64,000 nucleotides of DNA, from positions 186,001 through 250,000 of the forward strand of contig CANTUR010000622.1 in assembly GCA_947683625.1 (NCBI GenBank). The letters run 5' to 3'. Each line of letters starts with the position of its first letter. Within the stretch, counting starts at the first letter, position 1. Made by a program: the position numbers and the translations under genes. Below, in pieces: positions 23,824 to 35,662 of the stretch. The DNA comes from Mallotus nudiflorus (taxonomy: Eukaryota > Streptophyta > Magnoliopsida > Malpighiales > Euphorbiaceae). The notes under the pieces were generated by a model, which saw only the letters and a list, made by a program, of their open reading frames with translations, ran no database searches and was not told where the DNA came from.

Positions 23824-25195
23824 TGTTGACCATTTGCATGATCAAACTCCTAATTTTGGACTTTGACAAATAATTTTTATATTAATAATTTCAATTAAGT
23901 GTGCAGGGAATTATATACCAAACATATACCAAGCACATACACTTTTGGATGAATAGTGACTTTTTGGGCTGATTGAACCTCTGAGATTGAAGAAGACTTT
24001 TGACATATTTAGAGCTCTTAAATGAGAAAATGAGCTTCTTCACTTTTGAAGTATACATCTTAAGATTTCCAAATTATGCTTGCTTATCAAAATCCAAGTT
24101 CATTTGGGTATACAAATCTTCAGTCGAAGTCAGCATATGCAGCTTGCATTTCAGTTTGCACAGCTATTGATATTTCAGCAATATCTTGAGCTACAGATAT
24201 CCAATTGAGGTGATTCAAAGTTTTATGGAAAGATAAGACAATTATTTTATGAAGAACTTTTTAGTTGAATTGATCGTCTTCAGTCCCGTTCATGAGAATC
24301 TTTCGAAGTGGTCACGAGCTGTCCGTCAATAGAGCATTTAGAGCATGTTTTTGCCAAAATATGGCAGAACCTCTCATGAGCACTCCTCACAAGTTGATTG
24401 CTCATGACCTGCTTATGAGTAAACCACTGATAGAATTCCAACGGGAATTTTTGAGTGCAACAGTTATATTTTCACCCCTCACGAGCACTGTTCACTCGTG
24501 AGCTACCCATGAGCATCCTTTGAGCTGCCAAAAGTCCAAGAATTAATTCAAAATCAATTCTAAACATTGGAGATATGATTGATTCATCCAAAAAATACAT
24601 TTTTAAATTTTTTTCTATATAAACACAACTTAGAATTCAATTGAAAGGTCAAGAAAACTTGTTTATTATTCATTATTGTCTTAAACATTCAATTGAGCTC
24701 TTAAAGTTTCCTTTAAACAATTCTTTGTGTATAAATATTATGAGAATTGGTGAGTGATTAGAATAGACAGTCTTATTCTTCTATTTTCTGGGTTTAGAAA
24801 ATGGATAGTGAGATTTTATTCTAAAGGAATTAGTTTAACTGTTTAGCCATTAAAACACTTAGGAATTTAGTTTTAGTGTGAACCTTGAAAACACTTGTAA
24901 TTTGGTTTTTGAGTGAGCCTTGAAAACTCAAGTTGTAAGGTTGTAAGAGTGAGCCATAAAACTGTTGTGTATTCTCAATCTTGTGAATAAGATTGTGGGT
25001 GATTAAAAAATCCTAACTTGGGGATAAGTTAGGTGGAGACGTAGGATTATTGTTGAATCTGAACTCCTTAAATATTTGTCTTCTTCATTTTTTCTTCCCA
25101 ACTCTTACTCAATTCTTGTAATGAATTCCTTTAATTTTCTATTTTATTCGATAGTCCTATTTACCTCCCCCCCCCCCCCTTCTAAAACTCTTTCA
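23824..25195 (+). repeat. 3' LTR of element B (1372 bp)
   Basis: It starts TGTTGACCATTTGC right after the polypurine tract and ends ...AACTCTTTCA. It aligns with the 5' LTR along its length. A C-run at 25167-25179 lies close to the end. Many differences from the 5' copy are transitions, often A in the 5' copy against G here. Confidence 0.9.
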
Positions 25196-26502
25196 GTATT
25201 GATTATAAAGAAACTTTTACCCAAGTTGCAAGGTTAAAAGCTATTATAATGCTACTTACATGTGCATCATTCATAAATTTTAAGCTTTTTCAAATGGATG
25301 TCAAAAGTGCTTTTTAAATGGTTTCATTAAAGAAGAGGTATATGTTGAACAACCTTTGGGTTTCGAAAGTTTTGATTTTCCTAGTCATGTATTTAAACTT
25401 TTAAAAGAATTATATGGATTAAAACAAGCTCTTAGAGCTTGGTATGAAATGTTAAATAACTTTTTATTAGAGAAAGGTTTCTTTAAAGGAAAGGTTGACA
25501 TAACTTTTTTCAAAAAGAAATCCAAGGATGATTTACTGATTGTGCAGATATATATTGATGACATTATATTCAGAGCTACTAACCATTACTTATTAGAGGA
25601 ATTTTCTAAGTTAATGCAAGGAGAATTTGAGATAAGCATAATGGGTGAGCTCAAATTCTTTCTTGGACTTCAAATTAAGCAATGCAAAGATGGGATTTTC
25701 ATCAATCAAACTAAATACGTTAAGAAAATTCTCAAGAAGTTTGGCATGGATGGAGCTAAATCAAGCAAGATTCCTATGAGTACCACCACCAAACTCAACA
25801 AAGATGAGAATGGTAAACTAATTAATGAAAAACATTTTAAAGGTATAATCGGATCCCTTTTTTATTTAACTATAAGTAGATATTATATCATGTTTGATAT
25901 TTACTTATATATTAGATTTCAATAAAGTCCTAGAGAGTCTCATTTGAATGCAATTAAAAGAATTTTCAAATATCTTTGTAGAATAATACATTTAGGACTT
26001 TGGTATCCTAGGAGTTCCTCTTTTGACTTGGTTAGTTATTCAGATGCAGACTTTGTCAGTAATTTACTAGATAGAAAGAGCACTTCTGGAACTTGTCAAT
26101 TTTTAGGATAATGTTTAGTTTCTTGGTTTAGCAAGAAATAAGTTTTGGTTGACTTATCCACTACTGAAGTTGAATATTACAGTAAGTCTTTATTATTCAC
26201 AAGTCTTATGGCAAAAACAATAATTGTTGTACTATAGTATAAAACTTGATCACATTCCAATCAAATGTGATAATTTAAGTGCTATAAACCTTAGCAAAAA
26301 TCCAAATCAGCATTCTAGAACAAAACATATAGACATTAGACATCATTTCTTATGTGATCATATGCAAAATGGTGATATCTCACTTGAATTTGTTGATACA
26401 AATAATAAACTTGCAGATATCTTCACGAAACCTCTCAGCGAAGAGAGATTGAATTTCATTAAGTATGAACTTTGCATGATTTTATGCTTAATTAATGATT
26501 AA
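25196..26502 (+). pseudogene. Element A pol, right part: RT and RNase H
   Basis: The RT frame interrupted at 14231 resumes here with IDYKETF-like sequence. RT has YIDD (about 25550) in place of YVDD, a tolerated change, and FFLGLQIKQ follows. After 25925 the frame stops at TAA (CAA in related copies). RNase H pieces with SDADF, an altered catalytic AEAEY block and HTKHIDIRHHFL-like sequence extend to 26502. No intact enzyme. Confidence 0.85.
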
Positions 26503-27873
26503 ACTGTTTTCATGTGAAATCATATTATGCTTATTGATTGCTTTGATTATTAATTATTTTGATTTTAATCTTAACAATTTTAAATTTTTTTGCTATTAAA
26601 TAATTAATTATTGAAATTATTTCAATAAATTAATTATTCAAATCTAGCATTTTTTTTATAATTGTCATGCATTTATACATGTTAAAATATGCATTATGAT
26701 TTTTTTTTAAATTCCACCTCCTTCTCAACATGACTAGATTTTTATATTTTGTTTTTTTTGTTTTCGTCAGTTTTTATTTGGTTTATCTTCAGTATATTTT
26801 TCGTATCTAAACTTTGAGTTGTTAGTTTGTTTTTATGGTTATTTTGTATCAATTTAGGTTCGGTTTATTTTCTAGATATAAGCATGAACTGTTAGATTTA
26901 TGTCTTATTTACAATTGATATTTTAATATTATTATAACTCTATCATTTTTATTAATGCAATTTTTTAATTTATTAAAATTTCTTTTTGCATTTTAATAAA
27001 GGGGGAGAAATATTTAAGTTTTGAATTAAAATTTTTATGCATAGTTGTTTGAATTTATTTTACATAATTTTGTTTATGTATCTATAGTAACATTGTATGT
27101 ATGGCTAGTTTTTTCATATATTTATATGTGATAAAAAGTCTTGTTTTGCTTACTCTGTTTATATGTGTATATATGTGATACTTGGCTAGATGGACATAAT
27201 TTTTTTTTAAGATTGGGCTATCTTTGTTTTCATTGCTTTAGTTCTTGGTCTTTTGTTTCCTTTAGAACTAAGCTCTATATTATCATGTGAAATATGTACT
27301 ATTTTTGTGATGTGTTAAGTAGTACTACAAGCATTGTAAGTGTACTATTTTTTTCATATGTTTGAAATTATTTCCTTTCACATTGCCTAACATTTATTTA
27401 AATGATCATGTTATCATGTTTTTTTATGTTTTTAATATATTTGTCATGTTAGGCCATGTTTTTATTTCCCTTATGATATATTTTATGTTGTTTCCATTTT
27501 TGTCAAGCGGAATCGTTTATAAATTTATATTTCTTATCATGTTCAAAAGGGAAGTAATAAAAAAATATATTAAATATTTTAATTGGTATCTTTTTCAATT
27601 GAAATGTTTTTTAAGAGTTGCTCAATTGATATTTGTATAGCAGAAAGGGGGAGATTCTTAAAATTTCATTATTTTTAAAATTTGTATCATTCTCATTCCA
27701 TTGATATTCTTCATTATTTGAATTCCTTACTCCTTAAATTCATTATTTTTATAATACGCATAAATTAAGGGTGAGTATAATTCACATAATTTATTGGGAT
27801 TCAAATCAACACATACTTTATATTATCCTTCTTAAACTCAAAATAAGTTTGTCAAAATAAAAAATGGGGAGAT
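26503..27873 (+). other. 3' untranslated region of element A
   Basis: AT-rich, with purine tracts near 26998 (AAAGGGGGAGAAA), 27643 (GAAAGGGGGAGATT) and 27860 (AAAATGGGGAGAT), the last touching LTR2. There is no env-like ORF; a 92-residue frame at 27362-27640 has no recognisable features and is probably chance. Confidence 0.7.
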
Positions 27874-28957
27874 TGTTGACTTTAGTAATAATCAATCTTA
27901 ATTTTGATCTTAACAAACTTAATTTTAAGCATTTAATATATTTTATTTGAGTGCAATTATAAGCATAGGTACAATATTACTCTCAAAGAAAGCGAAGTCA
28001 AAATTCAGCTCAACAGTAGGCTACGACTAAAGCAAGGCTTCCATAGTAAGCTACGATTAAAGCATGGATGCTATGGTGATAGAAAGCGAAGCTCAACAGT
28101 AGGCTGAAACTAAAGCTCTACATCTATGGAGATGGCTCAACGAATATATGTTTTAAATTAATAAAAGAGATATTGGAGACATAATATGAATAGTAATCTG
28201 TGATTAAAGCAAGACTGTTATGGTAATAGAAAACTTGTCTCAACAGTAGGCTACGACTGAAGCTTTGCTTCCATAGTGACAACAAACTTCAAAATATCTA
28301 ACGAATATATTTTTAAAATTTTTTGAAAAAAAGAGACTTTGAAAACATAATTATTGGCTCCAACAACCACAATTTTGAAGCTTAACCTATATATATGTGC
28401 TTTAGAGTTGTGATAATAAGAACACACATTACATTACTCTTTGATTATAAAAAAAACTCTATAAGCATTCATGAAGCTTCATTTTTCTTTGTATTGATTA
28501 ACTCTTGTGAGACTTGGTTATGTGATTAAAATAGGACTTTATCTTCATCTAATTCTTGGAATAGATTAGAAGGGAAGTGAGGTATATTTCTAGTGGAATT
28601 GGTTTAGGTGTTTAGTCATTAAAACACTTGGGAATTGGTTTAAGAGTGAGCCTAGAAACTCTTATTTGTTTAGTTAAAGAGTTAGCTTTAAAACTCTTAT
28701 TCATGTAAAGTTGAAGAGTGAGCCTCAAACTCTTGTAATCTCAATCCTGTGAATAAGATTGTGGGTATTGAAAAATCCTAACTTGGGGATAAGTTAGGTG
28801 GGGACATGGGATTGTTGAGAATCCAAACTCCTTAAATTCTTGTGTTCATTTTTCTTTCTACTCTATTCTCTTTCAATTCTTATTCATTCCTTAAATTTTT
28901 TTTAATTTTTTTAAAATTCTTCATTAGCCTTATTTATCCCCCTTTAAGGCACTTTTA
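27874..28957 (+). repeat. LTR2 of the Sirevirus array, shared by A and D (1084 bp)
   Basis: It starts TGTTGACTTTAG after a polypurine tract and ends ...CACTTTTA just before a primer binding site, so it serves as 3' LTR of A and 5' LTR of D. At 28015-28275 it holds about five degenerate copies of a unit of about 40 bp with the core AGTAGGCTACGACTAAAGC followed by a CCATAGTGA-like word. A TATATATG box lies near 28391, followed by an AACACACATTACATTACTC block. Confidence 0.88.
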
Positions 28958-28959
28958 AT

Positions 28960-28971
28960 TGGTATCAGAGC
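28960..28971 (+). other. Primer binding site of element D
   Basis: TGGTATCAGAGC two bases after LTR2, complementary to initiator methionine tRNA. Confidence 0.85.
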
Positions 28972-29008
28972 TTGGATTCTAAGAACTTAATTACTAGAAT
29001 ACAAGATC

Positions 29009-31010
29009 ATGGGAAGTGAACTTCAAAATGTCTCTTCATTTAGACTATTCTTTGATGGTAGTAACTATCCTCATTGGAAGTTTAAAATGGAGCTTTATTT
29101 AGATTGTGATTCTGTTAGACTTTGGAAAGTTGTTCTCAAAGTTTGGTAACCACCTAAAGCTACCATTAATGGTATGCAAACAATTCTATCAAAAAGTTAA
29201 TAGAGCAATGAACATAAGGAAGAAAATTACAAAAATAAAGAGGCTATGATCACTCTACTTTCTTCATGACAAGTGAAGAAGGAGGTAAGCTTCAACATTA
29301 CATTTCGGCCAAGGAAATATGGGAGCTTTAAAAAACCATTATGAAGGCAACGTGCAAGTTAGAAGCAAGAAAGTTCAACTTCACATGTATAAATATAAAC
29401 TCTTTAAAATGAAGCCTCGTGAATCAATCACGAAGATGACTAATCGACTTAATCCTCTTCTTATTTGGAAAGCATTTCTCCAAGAAAGAGGTGAATAACA
29501 AAATTCTAAGAATCCTACCTAAGAAGGATTGGGAATCACAGGTTACTTCAATTGAGGAATCTCAAGACCTTTATACCCTTTCAACCTATATGCTTATTGG
29601 AAAGCTCCTAACATATGAGCTTACAATTAAGTAAAGAGGTAAAGAGGTAAAGAGCAAGAAGAGAAGGAAAAGAAGAAAAAGAGCATAGCACTAAAAGTTC
29701 TTCAAGAAGATATTGAAAAGGAAAGCATTAAAGACTCTAGTGATGAAGATAGTGATATCGCCATGCTCACTAGAAATTTTAAAAATTTCTTGAAAAAGAA
29801 AAATTCTTTAAGAATAAAGGACTTCAACAAAAAGCATGAAGGAGAAAACAAAAATAAAACCAAAGAGGTTACTTGCTATGAATGCAAGAAACTGGTACAC
29901 ATTAGAAGTGAGTGCCTCAAACTTAAATCTAAGAATAAGGGAGCAAAAGATAAGAAGAAGACCTTTAAAGCTACTTAGGATGACTCCTCTGAATCCAAAG
30001 AGAAAGAGGAACAACAAGAAGTGGCTAACCTTCGCTTTATAGCTCTTGAAGATGAAAAATAGGTACCATCTACTTCTAACTCTTTTTATGATAAGTATTG
30101 TGATTATGATGAATTTGATGATGATGATAATATTGAGAGCTTTATTATGAATAAACTCTTACTTAAGTGAAAAAACTTACTTTCTAGAAAGAAGCATTAT
30201 AAACATGAGTGAACTAGCTTAACCAAGGAATTTGAAAATTTAATAAATGAATTTTCTAGTCTTATTAAACTAAATAATAAACTTGCTAATGATTTAAAAT
30301 CTTCTAATTCCTTGAAAGAGCAACTTAAGAAATCAAGTGATGAAAATCATATCTAATGAGGTAGTAAAGTTAAAAAATTCCATATTCAAATTCCAAAGAG
30401 GAAAAGAAATTTTAGATAATTTACTTTACTCTAAAAAATTTTATAGAAATACTCATAGAATTGGATATGCTAATGGAATGGCCTCTTCATCATCATCATC
30501 ACATATTAAATTTGTTAAAGCATTACATAATTCCACTCCTTCTACCTCTAAACTGATTGAGACTCAAGTTTTCAGAGCTAATAAGTCTCATATGTCAAAT
30601 ATTAAAGGAAAGTCTCATAAGATCCAATCCTATATAACACAAAGAGGTAAGCTTTATGCTAGAAGACCATAACCCAAACATGCTTACATGTACACTAAAC
30701 ATAACACTTATAAGCATATTGTACAACACAATGCACCTAAATATGTTGCACAAACCTATCAAAACACACATTGTCATTATCAATGTATATCTTCCACTAT
30801 GACTCAAAATAATTTTAGGAGACACACATAACTACAATATAAAATGCAAATTTCATACACTAGAAAACCATATCATCCTAGGAGAAATAAATTTGAAAAT
30901 GTTATATGTTCATATTGTATAATCAAAGGACACACCAACAATGTGTGATTCTATAGAAGATTACATATGAACTTACTTCCTTTAGAATATCTTAACACTA
31001 ACCAACCTTG
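29009..31010 (+). pseudogene. Element D gag and linker
   Basis: ATG at 29009 opens the gag frame (MGSELQNVSSFRLFFDGSN), and a TAA at 29147 closes it early. Several more stops and small indels follow. The zinc knuckle near 29875 reads CYECKKLVHIRSEC: all four metal ligands are kept, but the usual Gly before His is Val. The linker up to 30672 is Lys/Ser-rich. This is the only one of the three Sireviruses here that keeps the gag start codon. Confidence 0.85.
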
Positions 31011-34000
31011 ACTAAGAAAGGATTTGGTTCAAAAGAACACTTAAATTATTTTGTGTAGGTGTGCTTGAAATCCACAAGAATAAAAAGTAAGTGGTATCTC
31101 GATAGTGGATATTCAAGGCACATGATAGGAGATAGGAGCAATTCAATAAGCTTGATGCAGAGGATGAAGGACATGTCATATTCAGAGATAATTCCAAAGC
31201 AAAGATAATAAGCATTAGAGAAATCAGTAATCCTTAATCCTTATCTATACATAATGTGTTGCTTGTTGATGGTCTTAAACATAATTTGCTTAGTATAAGT
31301 CAATTATGTGATATAGGAAATAAAGCCACTTTTTATGCTAAAAATTGCTTTATTGCTAGTGTTAATGAAGTAAAGTAATTTTTAGTGGTGAAAGAGTAAA
31401 CAATGTCCATGTAATTAACTTGAATAAGGTTGATAACAAAGACATTAAATTTTTAATATCTATTTCCTATGACATATGGACATGGCATAAAAGTTTAGGA
31501 CATGTAAATTTTGAGCTCTTGAATGATCTTTGTAAACATGAACTTGTGATTAGTTTACCTAAACTTGAAGTCACTAAGGATAAACCTTATGATGTTTGTC
31601 AAAAGGGAAAACAATCCAAGTCCTCATTTAAGCTAAAAAAATGTAGTGTCCACCTCTAAGTCACTTGAACTTATACATATAGATATGTTTGGACCAACTA
31701 GAATTAATAGTCTTGGTGGAATGCACTATGCATATGTATTGGTTGATGAGTACTCTAGATACACTTGGGTGTGTTCCTTGCTTATAAAAATGATGCATTT
31801 AAAAATTTTAAAGATTTTTCAAAAAGAGTTTAAAAAGAAAAAGATTTTTGTATTTCATTTATTTGAAGTGATCATAGAACTGAATTTGAAAATGAATTTT
31901 TGAAAATTAATTGCAATGAAAATAGTATTTCATATACTCTCTCTTCTCCTACAACTCCTCAACAAAATGGGGTAGTTAAAAGGAAAAATAGAACTCTAGT
32001 GGAAATGGCTAGAACCATACTTCATGAGTATAATTTACCTCTATACTTTTGGACAAAAGTTGTTAACACGACTTACTACATTGTAAATAGAGTTTTTAAA
32101 AAACCAATGTTAAATAAAACTTCTTATGAGCTTTGGAATAATAGAAAACCCAAAATTTCATATCTTAGAGTATTTGGATGCAAGTGTTTTATATTAAACA
32201 CCAAAGATAATCTTGGAAAATTTTATTCTAAAACCAATAAAGGAATTTTCCTAGGCTTTACCACCACTAGTAAAGTATATAGAATCTTTAACAAAAGAAC
32301 TCTAGTAGCTGAAGAGTCAATACATATTGTATTTGATGAATTAAACTCATTTGATCCTAGAAATGATGTTTGTAGTGTTGATAATTTTGTAGATGAGCAT
32401 GTGGATATGAACACTCAAAAAGAAAATGCTAGTAAGCCTTTGAAACTTAAAGGTCTAAGTAAGGAGGAAAATGAGGAGATGTCTCAACCTACCTTGAAGG
32501 ATGAACTTCCAAAGGATTAGCAATTCAAGAAAGCACATCCTTAAGACTTATTATAGGTGACACTACAAAGGGGATAAATACTAAATCTCAACTTAAGTCT
32601 ATTGTTTATTTAGCCTTTATATCTCAAATTAAACCTAAAAATGTTGATGATGCTTTGAGTGATGAATTTTAGGTCCTTATTATGCAAGAAGAGTTAAATC
32701 AATTTGAGAGAAACAAGGTTTGGACCTTAGTTCTTAGACCTAAACATCATCCTATTATAGGCACCAAATGAGTGTTTAGAAATAAGATGAATGAATAAGG
32801 TATCATAACTAGGAATAAAGCTAGACTAGTAGGCAAATGTTATAATCAAGAGGAAAGCATTTATTATGATGAAACCTATGCTCTAGTTGTAAGGTTATAA
32901 GCTACTAGAATACTACTTGCATTTGTATTATTCATGGATTTTAAACTTTATCAAATGAATGTTAAAAGTGCATTTTTAAATGGTTTCAATGAAGAGAAAG
33001 TATATATTGAACCACCTCCAGGTTTTGAAAGTTTTAATTTTCCTAATCATGCATTTAAACTTTCAAAGCATTATATTGATGAAATAAGCTATAAGAGCTT
33101 GGTATGAAAGATTGAGCAACTTCTTATTAGAGAAAGGTTTCTCTAAATTAAAAGTTAATACAACTCTATTCATAAAGAAATCCAAGCATGATTTATTAAT
33201 TGTTTAAATTTATATTAATGATATTATTTTTAGTGTTACTAACTAGTGCTTATGTGAGGAATTTTCCAAGTTGATGTAAGGAGAATTTGAGATGAGCATG
33301 ATGGGTGAGCTCAAATTCTTTCTTGAACTTCAAATCAAGCAATGTAAAGATGAGATTTTCATTAATCAAACTAAATACGTTATGGACATTCTCAAAAAGT
33401 TTGGCATAGAGGAAGCTAAATCAAGCAAAACTCCTATGAGTACCACTACCAAACTCAATAAGAATGAGAATGGAAAGTTGGTTGATGAAAAACGATTTAG
33501 AGGTATGATCGGATCCCTTCTTTATTTAACCACTAGTAGACCCGACATTATATTTGCTACTTGCTTGTCTGATTGGTTTCAATCTAGTTTTAGAGAGTTT
33601 CATTTGAATGCAATTAAAAGAATTTTCAAATATTTAAGTGGAAGTTTGCATTTAGGACTTTAGTATCCTAAGATTTTCTCTTTTGACTTGATTAGCTATT
33701 CGAATGCGGACTCTGCTGGTAGTTTGCGAGATAGAAAGAGCACTTTCGAAACTTATCAATTTTTAAGATAATGTTTAGTTTCTTAGTTTAGGAAAAAATA
33801 AGTTTCAATTGCCTTATCCACTACTGAAGCTGAATATATTGCAGCAAGTCTTTATTGTTCACAAGTATTGTGGCAAAAACAACAATTATTGGACTATGGT
33901 ATAAAACTTAATCACATTCTAGAATGTGATAATACAAGTGCTATAAACCTTAGCAAAAATCCAATTTAGCATTATAGAACTAAGCATATAGATATTAGAC

Positions 34001-34161
34001 ATCATTTCTTGCGTGATCATGTGCAAATTGGTGATATCACATTTGAATTTATTAATACAAATAATCAACTTGCAAATATCTTCACTAAACCTCTCAATGA
34101 AGAGAGATTAAATTTCATTAAGCATAAACTATGCATGATTGATGATTCTAATTTGTCTTGA
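31011..34161 (+). pseudogene. Element D pol, decayed
   Basis: Protease region near 31090 has DSG. The integrase zinc finger has YDVC for CDAC, losing one Cys. The integrase core is split over several frames (31420-32520). RT has many stops, and its catalytic YVDD reads YIND (about 33212), which would abolish catalysis. RNase H has SNADS for SDADF, and its AEAEY block is intact. The reading ends with a TGA at about 34161. Gln to stop and Trp to stop changes are common. Confidence 0.87.
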
Positions 34162-35194
34162 TTTTATGCTTAATTAATTATTGAACTGTTTTTATATGAA
34201 ATCATATTGTGCTTATTGATTGCTTTGATTATTAATTATTTTGATTTTGATCTTAACAATTTAAATTTTTTTTTACTATTTAATAATTAATTATTGAAAT
34301 TATTTCAATAAATTAATTATTCAACTACAACATTTTTTTAATAATTTTCATGCATTTATATATATTTAAATATGCATTATGATTTTTTTAAATTCCACAT
34401 CCTACTCAACAAGACTAGATTTTTATGTTTTTATTTTGTTTGTGTTCGTCAGTTTTTGTTTGGTTTATTTTCAATGTATTTTCCATATGTAAACTTTAAG
34501 TTGATAGTTTGTTTTTATGGTTATTTTGTGTCAACTTAGGTTCAGTTTATTTTCTAGATATAAGTCATTAACTATTAGTTTTATATCTTGTTTATAATTG
34601 ATATTTTAATATCATTGTAACTCTATCATTTTCATTAATACAATTATTAAAATTTCCTTTTGCATTTTGACAAAGGGGGGAGAAATATTTGAGTTTGAAC
34701 ACTTGAATACTTGAATTTATTTTTTATAATTTTGTTTATACTTGCAAAGTAACATTATAAGTGTGACTAGTTTTGTTATATTTTTATTTGTGACAAAAAA
34801 ACCTTGTTTTGCTAACTTTATTTATATATGTATATATATGATACTTGGTTAGATGAACATAATTTTTTTAAAGATTTGGATTGTCTTTATTTTAATTATT
34901 TTAATTCTTGGTCTTTTGTTTCCTTTAAAACTAAGCTCTACATGATCATATGATAGTTAAGTTTGTTAAGCTTCAACACAACTACTATATGTACTATAGG
35001 TGTGATGTGTTAAGTAATACTATATGCATTGTAAGTGCTACTAGTTTTATTTATTTTAATAAATTTGAAATTATTTCCTTCATATTGCCTAGCGTTTATT
35101 TAAATGATCATGTTGTCATTTTTTTTTGTTTTTAATATTTTTATCATGTTAGGCCATGTTTTTATGTCCCTTATGTTATATTTCATGTTGTTTC
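34162..35194 (+). other. 3' untranslated region of element D, left part
   Basis: AT-rich and collinear with 26503-27500 of element A, including the tract CAAAGGGGGGAGAAA at about 34671. No ORF of note. It is interrupted at 35194 by element E and resumes at 40028. Confidence 0.75.
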
Positions 35195-35448
35195 TGTCAA
35201 TGCTAACTGTCTCTCATGACAGACTAGCATCTGAATTATATGCTGAAATTTAAGGATCTGATTTAACTTTCTATATGCTGTAAATATGACTTTACTTGTA
35301 TATTCTATTTCCTTTCTTAGGGTAGATCTATTCTTGGTAGGTACTTAGATTGAGGAGATTTGATTCTTATAATTAAGCCTTGAATTATATATAATGGGGA
35401 AGAAACTCAAAGCAGGATAGCTTTTCCAAATCAGTCTTATTGTTGTCA
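35195..35448 (+). repeat. 5' LTR of element E
   Basis: 254 bp, TGTCAATGC...TTGTCA. A TATATATAATGG box lies near 35389. At three of the four differences from the 3' copy it has A against G. Confidence 0.95.
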
Positions 35449-35461
35449 TGGTATCAGAGCC
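35449..35461 (+). other. Primer binding site of element E
   Basis: TGGTATCAGAGCC directly abuts the LTR and is complementary to initiator methionine tRNA. Confidence 0.9.
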
Positions 35462-35662
35462 TGTAATCAAAATTTGAATTACATGGCTTTCTTTGTCTTG
35501 TAATTTTTAGATTTAGTTCTGTCATTTCTAGGCTAAGGATTCTGAGTTGATCTGGGTTTCAGTTTTCAGTTATTGTATTTTTTTTTCACTCGTTATTTGG
35601 GTTGTTGTGGGCTGTTGGGTTTTGTCACTTCTTGTTTAGTATAATCATTTGTTATAGCAATC

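Larger units (their letters stand above)
14232..25195 (+). mobile_element. Element B: full-length Sirevirus-type Ty1/copia with env-like ORF, inserted in A
   Basis: Two LTRs (14232-15592 and 23824-25195) bound a 10.96-kb element. The flanks GCATT (14227-14231) and GTATT (25196-25200) form a 5-bp target duplication with one mismatch, and the RT frame of A resumes at 25196. Order inside is primer binding site, gag, pol, palindrome-rich spacer, env-like ORF, several polypurine tracts. It is related to A and D in coding sequence and in the 3' half of the LTR, but its LTR 5' half differs and A and D lack the extra ORF. In the first 225 bp of the LTRs I count about 14 differences by eye (about 6%), so it is older than element E. 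Confidence 0.88.

Noticed and set aside
27362..27640. 92-residue ORF in the 3' region of element A as a possible env-like protein
   Set aside because: AT-driven hydrophobic frame, not present in element D and unrelated to the third ORF of element B.
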